Below, piece by piece: positions 15,608 through 24,486 of a stretch of 24,486 nt of DNA. The first letter of the stretch is position 1. Every line of letters begins with the position of its first letter. The notes under the pieces were generated by a model. That model was not told where the DNA came from. It did no database searches and saw nothing but the letters and a program-made list of their open reading frames with translations. A program made the position numbers and the translations under genes. The DNA is taken from contig JAAAIG010000078.1 in NCBI GenBank assembly GCA_015852425.1, positions 51,193 to 75,678 on the forward strand, written 5' to 3'. The DNA comes from Gryganskiella cystojenkinii. Taxonomy: Eukaryota; Mortierellomycota; Mortierellomycetes; Mortierellales; Mortierellaceae.

Positions 15608-17263
15608 TTAGGCGGTCATGTACGAAGAGACATCAATCTCCTCGGGGAGCTCGGGGATCTGGACCTCGAAACGGGCCTGGATCGACTTCAGAATCTCGGT
15701 ATCCTTCTCATCGGCGACAAAGGTAATAGCGAGACCCTTGGTACCGAAACGACCGGCACGACCGACACGATGAAGGTAAGTATCGGCAGCATCAGGGACA
15801 TCGTAGTTGATGACAACGTTCACACGAGAAACATCGAGACCACGGGAAAAGACATCGGTAGCAACAAGGATACGCTTGTTGAATTCCTTGAACGACTTGT
15901 AGCGGGCAATGCGCTCTTCCTGGGGCATGGAGCCGTGGATGCAGATGGAGGGGAAGTTACACTCGACAAGCAACTTGTTAAGCTCGTTGGCGCGCTGAAC
16001 AGATCTGACAAAGATGCAGACCTGGTTGAACTCGAGCGAATCCAAGAGATCGTTGAGCTTGCGGTTCTTCTGGTTCTCGGTGATTCCGACAAAGTACTGC
16101 TGGAGACCGTGAAGGGTAAGCTTGGTCTCGTCATCGACGTAAATCTCAAGAGGGTTCTGCATGAACTTCTTGCATACAAGACGGACCTCCTTGTTGAGGG
16201 TAGCGGAGAACATCATGACCTGCTTGTGGTGGGGAGTCTCGCGGAAAATACCCTGGACATCACGGCGCATATCTGTTGCAGACCAGGAGCAAAAGGGGAT
16301 TCGTTAATATCAATCACATCAAATGGCGACTTCAACCCTTGTTAAGAAGAGAGGATATTTTTTCAGCATGAGTCAGCATTAACTTCATCTCATGAGGAAC
16401 GTATTTTGTCCTTAAACGAGCTGGGTTAATAGCAATAAAGTTATCATCATAACATGCTGATGAAAATATCCATCCCTCCTCACTGTAACTAGGCGAAAAA
16501 CAAAGGGGAAGCTTACCAATCTGATCGAGCATCTTGTCGCACTCATCGAGAACAAAGTGCTTGACGTTCTTCAAGTTGAGGGTCTTCTCCTTGATCAAGG
16601 CGAGAACACGACCGGGGGTACCGACCAAGATGTGAGGGCAGAGCTCCTTGTTGCGGAGAATGTCCTGATCACGCTTCAAGGGCGTACCGCCGTAGAAGAC
16701 CTCAGAGCGAACCTCGGGAAGGTACTTGCTGAAACGGGCGTACTCGTTCTTGATCTGGAACGCCAACTCGCGGGTGTGGCAGAGAACAACGACAGAGACC
16801 TCACCGGGGATGGGCTCGACCTGCTGGAGCGTGGCGAGGACAAAGACGGCGGTCTTACCCATACCAGACTTGGCCTGGCACAGAATATCCATACCCAAGA
16901 TCGACTGGGGGATACACTCCTGCTGGACTATTAAAGTAAAATAAAGTAAAAAGAAACAAGAAAATGAGTTAAATATCACAAAAAGCATAAAAGAGGCTTC
17001 GATCAGTGTTGTGCAAATAAATAACTGATAAAATACATACCCTCAGAAGGATGCTCGAAACCACAGTCAACAATGGCACGAAGGAGCTCAGGCTTCAAGA
17101 GGAAATCACGGAAACCGGTCGAGTGGACACCGACATAGGAACCCTTCTTATCCTTGGAATCCTCAGCGGCCTCAGGCTCGGCGGCGGCGGGAACGGCATT
17201 GATGGACTGGATGACATCATCATCCTCATCGTAGTCAACGAGATCGTCGTGGTGGTCGGTCAT
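15608..17263 (-). CDS. SUB2: DEAD-box RNA helicase SUB2/UAP56, three exons
   Basis: ATP-dependent RNA helicase of the TREX complex, acting in the nucleus in spliceosome assembly and mRNA export. Exons on the minus strand are 17263-17041, 16927-16517 and 16272-15608, with GT-AG introns of 113 and 244 nt and consistent phases. The product is 432 aa, close to the family length. Motifs in order are: Q motif region (G50-Q82, with Q77), Walker A A-K-S-G-M-G-K-T (93-100), H-T-R-E-L-A (125-130), T-P-G-R (178-181), the subfamily-diagnostic D-E-C-D (202-205), S-A-T (234-236), [10 protein letters not shown] (349-358) and H-R-V-G-R-A-G-R (379-386). The acidic N terminus (D-L-V-D-Y-D-E-D-D) is also typical of the family. 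Codon use is strongly C/G-ending, as expected for a highly expressed gene. The start ATG begins the conserved acidic leader. Intron 2 carries an apparent box C/D snoRNA. Intron retention would truncate the protein soon after D-E-C-D. Confidence 0.97.
16353..16471 (-). ncRNA. Predicted intronic box C/D snoRNA in SUB2 intron 2
   Basis: On the SUB2 sense strand, intron 2 contains a perfect C box ATGATGA (16450-16444) and a D box CTGA (16376-16373) with 67 nt between them. Two nt outside each box an inverted repeat closes the element. GGATATTTTCATCAGCATG (16471-16453) pairs with CATGCTGAAAAAATATCC (16370-16353) as 8 bp plus 9 bp around a 2x1 internal loop. A C'-like GAGATGA (16393-16387) lies inside, and a degenerate D' (CTCA or TTTA) may precede it. 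The stem end is about 80 nt from the 3' splice site, as is usual for splicing-dependent intronic C/D snoRNAs. Two interior blocks (16427-16418 and 16402-16396) are antisense to conserved 25S/28S rRNA, so a 2'-O-methylation guide or rRNA chaperone is likely. Box and stem geometry are seen directly; function is inferred. Confidence 0.75.
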
Positions 17264-17632
17264 GATGGATATGGGATGGATCTGGTGTTGAAAGATAGTA
17301 GAGACAAAACAAGAAAAAGGGAGAGACACGCATAAAGGACATGTCAAAGGGGAGTAGGGAGAGGGAGAGGAGGGCAAGGGACGAGAAGTAAAAGGATGAG
17401 GTGGTGCAAAAGGAGGTCAAAAAGGTGAAGTGGAGAAGGAGCGCGGGGGGGTTGGGATAATCGTTTAGTATTGGTTTTCTCAAAAAGCACTCGTAATCGA
17501 GTGAAAAGGGATGTGGAGTCACAGGCAAAAGGACAGCAACAGAGCGCGCATAATGGAACGGATCCTTCCTCCAGTTTTAAGCACGGCGGTGTGTGTGCAG
17601 GTGGGCTGTTGGGTCGCTACTCTTCTCGCGAA

Positions 17633-17666
17633 AAAGAGACTCGATTCCTCAAAGAGACTCGATTCC
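17633..17666. repeat. Perfect 16-bp direct repeat, 18-bp period
   Basis: AAAGAGACTCGATTCC occurs at 17633-17648 and again at 17651-17666, separated by TC. A further partial copy, ACTCGATCC, follows. It lies between the SUB2 and CC2D1 promoters and could be a duplicated factor-binding site. Confidence 0.8.
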
Positions 17667-18087
17667 AACTCGATCCGTCGTCCTTTCGTCGTCCTTCGGA
17701 GAGGAAAAGCGTTTCGGGCCTTGGAGAGGAGATACATAGCTGGATATTTGCAAAAAGTTGCAAAAACCGACGCAAAAGTTCTTTTTTTTTTTTTTTTTTT
17801 GTTCTCAAGCAGCACCGCCGGACGTGGAGAGGGTGTCCATCTTGGTAGTATAGACAGACATACCGAAGAAGATGTTATGGGATTGATGCGATTGAGCTGC
17901 TTGGTTGAGCTTGCTTCGATTGTAAAGGTGGCGGGCTGTGTCGAATTGGCGGTCTTGATGAGAAGAGGGTCGAGAGGTCGAAGAAAAAAGAAAAAAAAAA
18001 AGTCGATCGGTTGTTGCTTTGGAGGTTTTCTCGTTCGGCGTTGTATCGATGGCTTTAGTTGAGGAGTGAGCTGTAAAGGATAGACGG

Positions 18088-18113
18088 ATGGATGGATAGG
18101 ATGGATGGATAGG
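18088..18113. repeat. 13-bp tandem repeat ATGGATGGATAGG x2
   Basis: Two perfect adjacent copies (18088-18100 and 18101-18113) of a GGAT-based unit lie in the SUB2/CC2D1 intergenic region. This is simple-sequence DNA; no function can be read from it. Confidence 0.8.
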
Positions 18114-18530
18114 GAGAAACAAAGAAGGATGGGTGTGGTAACGAAAGGAAAAAGAGAAACAAAAAGAAGGATTTGAGGCGGGGAACCAAAGAAAAATCAC
18201 AGGGATCCCGTGCAAAGATTGCGCGGCAGAAACATCACGAATTTAGGGAAGACGGTGGCGGAGTAGATTCGAAACGTCATCAGGAATTCATTCAGTCTGA
18301 AAGAAACTTAAGGGTACATACTGACTTTTAGGATTTTAACTTTGTCGAGGGTGGCGCACAAAGGGAAAGACGAGCAAACGACGAGAGACGACCACGACAA
18401 CGAAACAGTGCAAAAGGACCTGGCTTGGCGCGGACTCACACAAGAAGCAAGGCCATAAGAACAACGGGAACAACGACTTTTATTTCCTCCTTCACACGCA
18501 AAGACTATCATTTACTGCACAACCCCCTCT

Positions 18531-21500
18531 ATGTTCAGTTGGAAGAAGCAGAACCCGCCCTCACAACAGAGGCAACAGCAGCAGCAGCAGCAGTCCACCG
18601 GGGATTACTCTGACCTCATTGCTCAGGGCATGCGACTCGCAAACGAGGACATTGACGAATCCGGTGGCGGAGACGAGTACATGGCCGAGGACGGAGACGA
18701 CGACCTCGGCGACATTGACCTCGATGACCCTGACCTGTTGGTAAAAGCACCTGACTGTTCCAATTGCTGTATACTTTGTCTGTTCAAAGTCAACCTGCCT
18801 TACTAAAATTGCCGTGTATTGTAGGCCGAGCTGCAAGGCCTTACAGGAGATGCTCCAGCACCAGCACCAGCACCACCAAAGGCGAAGCAGCTAACTCAAG
18901 CACCCGCTCACTCTCCTGTCAAGACACAATCAGCGCCAAAACCTGCCCCCTCAGTATCAAACCCCGCACCAGTCTCGCGAGCCGCAGCGCCTCAGCAACA
19001 ACAAAAGACTAGCGCCTCATATGTGCCACCGACCTCAACAGGCTCTCCTGCCTTGGCTGGACTCGGCCTCGATCTACAGGGCGTACTGGGTGAAGACGAT
19101 GACGATGATGAAGAAGTAGAATTGACGGAAGACGATTGGAAGGACCCACACTTTTTGGTGAGTTACAGCACAGATACTAAGAAAGTTGCTTACCCGTGAG
19201 CTCACTGACTGACCTTTTGGATGTCTTGAAAACAGGCTCAATTACAGTCGCTTGGAGGCAGTGTGGAATCTCAGGGTCAGGGTGCCAGTACCTCGACTCT
19301 AAAAAAGATAGAGCAGCAGACCACGCAGACCACAACTACAGTTCAGTTAGGTCAGCCTTCTTCACCAACAACCGTCTCTCATCCATCAACGATACCCACA
19401 CCTATCCCCGGTCATGATCATCAGAGGGCGCCATCAGGATTTAGCAAGCCAGCCTCAGCGAGTTCGTCTATGATCGCCATACCACCCCGCGACAATGACC
19501 AAGAAATGGAGGATAGCTCATCCGTCGCCGGGGCGATGGATATCAAACCACAAACTCCGATCGAACCAAAATCACCAAAAAGGCTTGAGGAGATCCCAAA
19601 GGAAAACGACAAGAATTTGCTTAGCCTCCTAAAGACTCGGGATGTTCAGTACAAGAAGGCGGCCCTGGACGCGAAACGGTCAGGCGACTTGACCCTTGCT
19701 GCTGAAAGAGTCAAGACCTTCAAAGCGATTCAGGGTTGGATCCGACTTGTTGAGGCTGGCGGTTTTCTGGATCTAGAATTATACCCAATCCCGGATGCGC
19801 CACCAGCAGCCGATGTTCATGAGAAAGATTCTGGGAGCTCTGCTCCTGCTGGGACCTCGACATCAGCAGCGCCATCAACATCGACATCGATACCGACGGT
19901 CACAAGGCCTACTCTTGGATCCTTTTCCCCCAGCATCGTCTCTCCAGTCGCAGAGCCAACGACGCAAGTATCTGCCAGTATCGCAGAGGCGTCTGCTGAG
20001 GATATGAGGAGCGGAGGAGTAGTCCGAGGTGGGTTCGGTGGTGGAATCGAATTCAGACCTATGGCAGCAGATGATGATTTCCAAGTCGTGTCTAGTTCGG
20101 ACGACGATACGTACGACATGCTCCAGTCCCAGCTGGAGTCGCAGATCAAAATGTGCACAACCACCTGTAAGCATTATTACCAAACAGGCGATAAACAGAC
20201 AGCACTCGAGTTCCACAAGCTCAACAATATCTTCAAGCGAGACTTGCTCTCTCTGCAATCTCACCGAGATCACAAGATGAAGGCGCCAGCGTTTCATTTC
20301 CAGGATGTGCGGTTTGAGCTCGAGGTTGGATTCTACCAAGAGATTGGATTGAACGACTTGTCGCTGGAGGTCATGCGAGCCTGGGATTTGTCACACAAGG
20401 AGATCCAGCCTTCGGATATCGATGCCTACGTCGTTTGGGATCTAGGCTGGCCGACAGAAAACATGGCAGGTGCAGGTTCAGGTAAAGGGACGACCCCGAC
20501 TGTGAAAAGAACCGCCAGACCTGATTTCGACTTCACTAAGGTTTTGCGGATTGAGAGGACAAGGACTTTCCAGAAGTTTGTGGAGCGAAGAAAAGTGACG
20601 TTTGAGGTGTGGCACTATCGAGGGCTGCTTTGGAAGGACTACCAGCTTGGGAAAGCTCAGATCCCTCTGCTCTCGCTATTGAACCACTCCGAGATCCACG
20701 AGATCATCCCTGTAAGCTTGAAACCATTCGAATTCTTTGTGAAAAGGCTAGCCGCACTATGACAAGTGACACTTACAGAGTTACTCTTCTCTACCTTTCA
20801 TAGCTCGTGGACCCCTCAACTCGGAAAGCAACAGGAGGAAAATTGGAGATCAAGATTCGACTTCAGCGCCCATTACTCAAGCCAGAGATCGTGGTGAAGG
20901 AGGAGAAATGGCTGGTCATTGACGAATTCAACTCGGGAGGACTTGGATTCCCATCCCCGGTTGCCAGTACGCCTCCAACTCGTCAGGCGGCAAGTCCAGC
21001 CTTGGGTCGCTCAGGTACCCCTGCCTCCAGGGCTGGAAAAACCTCTGTCGCCGTTCCTGCGGCGGTAACTAGAGCTTCACCTTCAACAACCTTGGCTTCA
21101 AGGGGAGCAGCTGCGCCTCCCAGACCTGCAGGACAAGTAATCGGCTCTTCAGGGCCGGTTCCTAGTGCTAGTAGACCTACAGCGCCTAGATCTCCAGCGC
21201 CGCCTGCCGCCCCTGCTTCAGTGGCTCCGAAAGCACAACCTCCGTCTACACATCCACAAGCACACCCTGCAACGACTGCTGCAGTTGAACCAGTAGCTGC
21301 GGTGGTAGCAGAGCCCAAAGAGAGCGATAATGAAAAGGCGCTTAGCGAATTGAATAAGTAAGCTAATCTACTGGTCTGGTTCCTCGGTCAGTTGATTGAC
21401 ATATTACGGACGAAATTATTTACTCTCTTTTTCTTGCATACGTGTTAATAGTGTTGATCTACTGGTGTCTAATAACGTCTTGGAGAATGAAATCCAACTG

Positions 21501-21821
21501 GCTCAAAAAATGGTCCATGATGCCAGGGCTGTGGCGAACTCGGAGTTGGAGGAAGAACATCAAGATCGACTGACGCAACTCGAGATTAAGATGAAACTTC
21601 TGGTCTTGCAGGTTCAAACCGGTCAATTGACAATGGAGGCCTATTGTAAAGCTGTGTACGCGAGGATCGAGAAGGATAAACAGCTGGCAATCACTTGCAA
21701 AAGGCTAAAGATGGTGCCCGAGGCTATGCGAGCCTTGGGGCGGTCCAAGATCATGACACAGGAAATGAAGGAGGTTGAGGAAGCTATGGCTGCTCAGAAC
21801 GATGACGAAGAAGATGAATAA
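18531..21821 (+). CDS. CC2D1: CC2D1/Lgd-type protein (DM14 and C2 domains), five exons
   Basis: Animal relatives (CC2D1A/B, Drosophila Lgd) bind ESCRT-III Snf7/CHMP4 through DM14 repeats and act in endosomal sorting; the same role is inferred here. Exons are 18531-18740, 18825-19157, 19236-20711, 20804-21357 and 21452-21821, all GT-AG, giving 980 aa, similar to CC2D1A. A poly-Gln start is followed by an acidic segment. A DM14 domain lies at about 308-370 (Q-Y-K-K-A-A-L-D-A-K-R-S-G-D..A). A second DM14-like helical segment is at about 474-536, and a C2 domain at about 553-715 (E-V-M-R-A-W-D-L, D-A-Y-V-V-W-D-L, F-E-V-W-H). An Ala/Pro/Ser linker leads to a charged helical C terminus (about 860-980) ending in an acidic tail. 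Animal proteins have four DM14 repeats, so this one has fewer recognisable copies. Introns 1 and 2 interrupt the same motif, D-P-x2-L | A-x-L-Q-x-L, in phase 0. The start ATG is the first in frame after an intergenic leader. Confidence 0.88.
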
Positions 21822-22028
21822 GAGTAAACACGGAGCAGACTTTCCTCATAAACGATCAACTGTATCTTTTGTAGCAACGCCACTACTGGCGATTTTGGCG
21901 CCTTGACTCTTTTCCTTTTGTTCTAAGTGTCGCTATCTACAGCGCTCACAGACATTTTTTTTTTTGTTTTTGGTCCGAAATGAGGAACCGGATCGTGATG
22001 GCGGAATACGATTGAGCTGCCTGTGGGC

Positions 22029-24295
22029 ATGAGGACTGTGGAGCTAGCAGTGAAAAGCATTGTGAGCGAGTGGGAAACTCAGAGATTCCTGCACCAAAAC
22101 AAGAACGAAAACCCTGGTCGCTCAAGGATTGTTAGGGACCTCGTTGCTCAGTATCAACGCCGACTTGTCATTGCCAAGATTGGCACATCTCTCGATCGTG
22201 GTGCTGGCTGCCCTCTAAGGGATAGCTATACCAATGATCAGTACATGGAGATGATGGCTACTCTTTGGCAGCCCGTTGAAGACCCCGATTTTACAGAACT
22301 TAAAGGCCGTCATGTCTCCACTCGGATGTCTCTGGCCATGAGGCATCAGATGTGCTTGAGAGATGAAGATGTCCGCAACCTTGATCTTGCAGACTGCTTC
22401 TCTGTCCAAGTTGAAAGTCCTCTCCATGGTACCGCAAGGCGTATTTTTGGATTTGTTCTGAGTCTCAGAACAGGAAAGAGTGTAACAGATGGCACGACCC
22501 AACTTGCAATCGCGCTTCGCCACAAGGAATATGCTCGCTGCTGTGTCGGAGCGTTCGCTTTTCATCTTTTTGAGCGCCATCATGTAAGTGGAAATATGGA
22601 GACGATCCAATTTTATTAACATATTAACATATTAACAGCAGCAAAAAAACATGCTCAATCATCTATTGCTCTTGCTTGCATGCCATCTTAATTTTAGCTC
22701 TGGGGAGAGTCGTGGCCGGACTCCAAGAAGCGTGCCGAATGGACTCATATCAAGGCTCTGTATCAGAAAAGTCAGCGGAAACCAAAGGATAGGCGCGAGG
22801 AAGCGACATACAGCCATCAAAATAAGACGACTAGAGCGGCTTACGATCTTGTCGACATTGCAACAACACGAGCTACTCATGGAGGTCGACATGCTGGTAT
22901 CCTTGAGGCGGAGTTAAAGGGGTTGGACCCAGCCAATCTGGCTAGAATCGGTCGCTGGAATCATGATAAGATGTCAGAGTACTACCTCTCTGGTCTAGCG
23001 ATTCCAGGTGCATTTATGAACTCTGGTTTTAATAACGAACCCTATATTCTAGAACGAGATTGCGTGATCCCTGATGTGGAGCTGCAGCGAATGGTCTTCA
23101 AGGATATCAATGATGAGTACCCAGATGATCCAGGGTGGTCCCAAAAATGTGATGACATCATGAGAGGAACCGAGAAAACGGGGACCAGCATCGCAAAGGA
23201 GATCATGGCAGCAATCAAGTCCAAGTCGGTCCCGACCAAAACACATAGGCCGCGCGAATTCCACAAGGAAATTGGTGTGGCTTGGTACAGTCTTATGATT
23301 CTCATGATCCGTCTTCGCCGTGTGATATTACAAGATGTCGCCTGCTATGTGGAGGATGCTGGATGGGATAATCCGCTGCTGCAGGACCCTGTTTTCCAGT
23401 CACCTGCTTTTCATACCTTCCAGAAGCAACTCATATCGACGATGCAAGGTACCCCATCTCCCGTCGCTGGACTTAAGGAGGTCGTCCCTGAACTGGTCAA
23501 AGCTTTTGACATACAGCGGGCTGACGTGGCATCTAGCATAGGACAAGTCCGCCACCAACAAGAGCTTCATAGCCAACAGCTCATTCACCAAGAGACTCGC
23601 CAAGATACGGATCGTGCAACACTTCAACTTTTGCAAGCACAAGATGGATGCATTGCTCCAGAACCAAAGCTCGTTTACCATGGAAATGCGACAGCGCGAC
23701 CAACGGTATCTATCAGGTTTTGCTTTTGCGTCTGGCAGTTCCTTGGGGCCATTACCTTGCTGGACAAATCCCACAGGCACATCAACGGCAACAACATCAA
23801 CAACGTCAACATCAACAACCGTAACTATACCAGCAGCAATGGCGGCAACGCCAACAACACCACCTTCCGCATCCTCATCCTCATCCCCATTGACTGCCTC
23901 GATAAGCACAGAACAGTCAGCACAACTTCGAGTCTCCATCACAAGTTCTCAGAGGAAGCGGGGACAATAGCTGATATCATGGCAGAGTTAGACCGACTGA
24001 AGGCTTTCGAGCACATCATCCCAAACATGGATATAGTACAACCGAAGAATTCAGGAAAGCAGAGCGTAACAACAATAACAAACTCTCTGCGTTAAAGGCG
24101 ATCGAGCATCTACAGCATGGGAGCAAAAGTCGAAAGAATGCAATTGAAGAACTACAACAGGAGAAGATTGAATCTAGCCAATCCATGGCCTTCTTCCTCA
24201 AGGGTCTTCGAACGAGGCAGCAAAACCGCGATCCTGAGAAAAGGGACAAGACGAGGAAAAGCGGTGCGCCAGACAATCAAGATTCTCAAGAGTAA
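22029..24295 (+). pseudogene. Crypton/NDC10-like tyrosine recombinase, 5'-truncated and frame-disrupted
   Basis: The frame opens at ATG 22029, runs to 22583, and continues after a clean GT-AG intron (22584-22697, 114 nt) to about 23640. This part resembles fungal Crypton/NDC10-type tyrosine recombinases. It has M-S-L-A-M-R-H..C-L-R-D-E-D-V (catalytic Arg region, about residues 100-115), A-L-R-H-K-E-Y-A-R-C-C-V-G-A-F-A-F-H-L-F (162-181), H-G-G-R (246-249), I-G-R-W (269-272) and the Tyr pair E-Y-Y (279-281). In the family these residues form the R..HxxR..[HW]..Y active site, so all are present. The usual N-terminal SAM-like segment is missing: TGA at 21996 closes the frame upstream, and CC2D1 ends about 200 bp away. 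Downstream, coding-like sequence moves to another frame at about 23640 (stop 23968-23970), then back, then into the third frame. The last frame (A-L-K-A-I-E-H-L-Q at about 24090-24116, stop at 24293) looks like the C-terminal DNA-binding part of such proteins. No terminal inverted repeats are seen, as is usual for Cryptons. Confidence 0.75.
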
Positions 24296-24486
24296 ATGTC
24301 CCCCCTCCGGCTGCCTCAAAAAAAACTTTGCATTAAAACGAATAGAAAAGAATAGAAGAGATAGAAGAGGAGACAAAATTTCCTTTTCCTTTTCCTTTTC
24401 TTTTTCCTTTATTATGTGGCAAAAAAGAGAAAACAAGCAAGGGAACAAGTGAGCGACCGAAAGGGCAGTCGATAAGCTTGACGAAT
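24296..24486. other. Right-edge DNA after the recombinase relic
   Basis: No gene is supported. The stretch contains an A-run, GAAAAGAATAGAAGAG-type purine sequence and a pyrimidine hexamer repeat. It may include the 3' boundary of the recombinase element, but no repeat or target-site duplication could be identified. Confidence 0.5.
24379..24410. repeat. CCTTTT hexamer microsatellite
   Basis: About five CCTTTT/CTTTTT units in tandem lie downstream of the recombinase relic. This is simple-sequence DNA with one imperfect unit. Confidence 0.8.

Larger units (their letters stand above)
17264..18530. promoter_or_regulatory. Divergent promoter region of SUB2 and CC2D1
   Basis: About 1.27 kb separate two divergently transcribed housekeeping genes. 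The SUB2 side (17264-17460) is C/T-rich in SUB2 sense, like a leader. The middle contains a tandem repeat at 17633-17666, a run of 19 T at 17782-17800, and a 13-bp GGAT-type tandem repeat at 18088-18113. A minus-strand micro-ORF of 18 codons (17861-17805) follows a leader-like stretch, but it is too short to call as a gene. Open frames in both directions lack recognisable motifs. No TATAAA was seen near either start. Confidence 0.5.

Noticed and set aside
15770..16345. Plus-strand frame of 191 codons
   Set aside because: It is antisense to SUB2 exon 3. Strong C/G-ending codon bias in SUB2 leaves the opposite frame open.
18262..18305. Second possible C/D snoRNA (TGATGA and CTGA on the minus strand)
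   Set aside because: The boxes are in D-then-C order, the C box lacks the leading purine, and there is no closing stem.

Overview
The window looks like nuclear DNA of an early-diverging filamentous fungus, most likely Mortierellomycota (Mortierella, Linnemannia or Podila-like). The evidence is short spliceosomal introns (78 to 244 nt) with GTAAGT/GTATGT donors and CTAAC-like branch sites, pyrimidine-rich 5' leaders, several large intronless F-box/LRR-type genes of very divergent sequence, and a Crypton-like tyrosine recombinase. The placement is inferred from gene content and style; no marker gene settles it.

Layout from left to right: (1) a RidA/YjgF-family gene (minus, 328-810). (2) A 723-aa F-box protein (minus, 1112-3283). 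(3) A long divergent intergenic region, then a six-exon poly(ADP-ribose) glycohydrolase gene (plus, 4868-7829, 802 aa after splicing). (4) A block of three single-exon F-box genes: minus 8049-10202, plus 10790-12853, minus 12910-14628. The last two converge with only 56 bp between their stop codons. (5) The DEAD-box mRNA export/splicing helicase SUB2/UAP56 (minus, 15608-17263, three exons, 432 aa). (6) A CC2D1/Lgd-type DM14 + C2 protein (plus, 18531-21821, five exons, 980 aa). (7) A 5'-truncated, frame-disrupted Crypton/NDC10-like tyrosine recombinase (plus, 22029-24295).

The housekeeping genes (PARG, SUB2, CC2D1) have introns, whereas all four F-box genes are intronless. Despite low overall similarity, the four F-box proteins share a C-terminal module: a W-[VP]-C-x2-L motif, an LRR-like step, then a [EI/R]-W-[MI]-x3-W-P-x-L signature. 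This marks them as one lineage-expanded family, probably SCF substrate adaptors.

The most interesting item is not a protein. The 244-nt second intron of SUB2 contains a compact element with perfectly placed box C (ATGATGA) and box D (CTGA), closed by a 17-bp interrupted terminal stem: an apparent intronic box C/D snoRNA. Its interior holds two blocks (10 nt and 7 nt) that are collinearly antisense to a contiguous, universally conserved stretch of 25S/28S rRNA in the peptidyl-transferase centre. The human orthologue of SUB2 (DDX39B/BAT1) also hosts box C/D snoRNAs, so the host association may be ancient or convergent.

No tRNA, rRNA, CRISPR array or complete transposon with terminal repeats was recognised.
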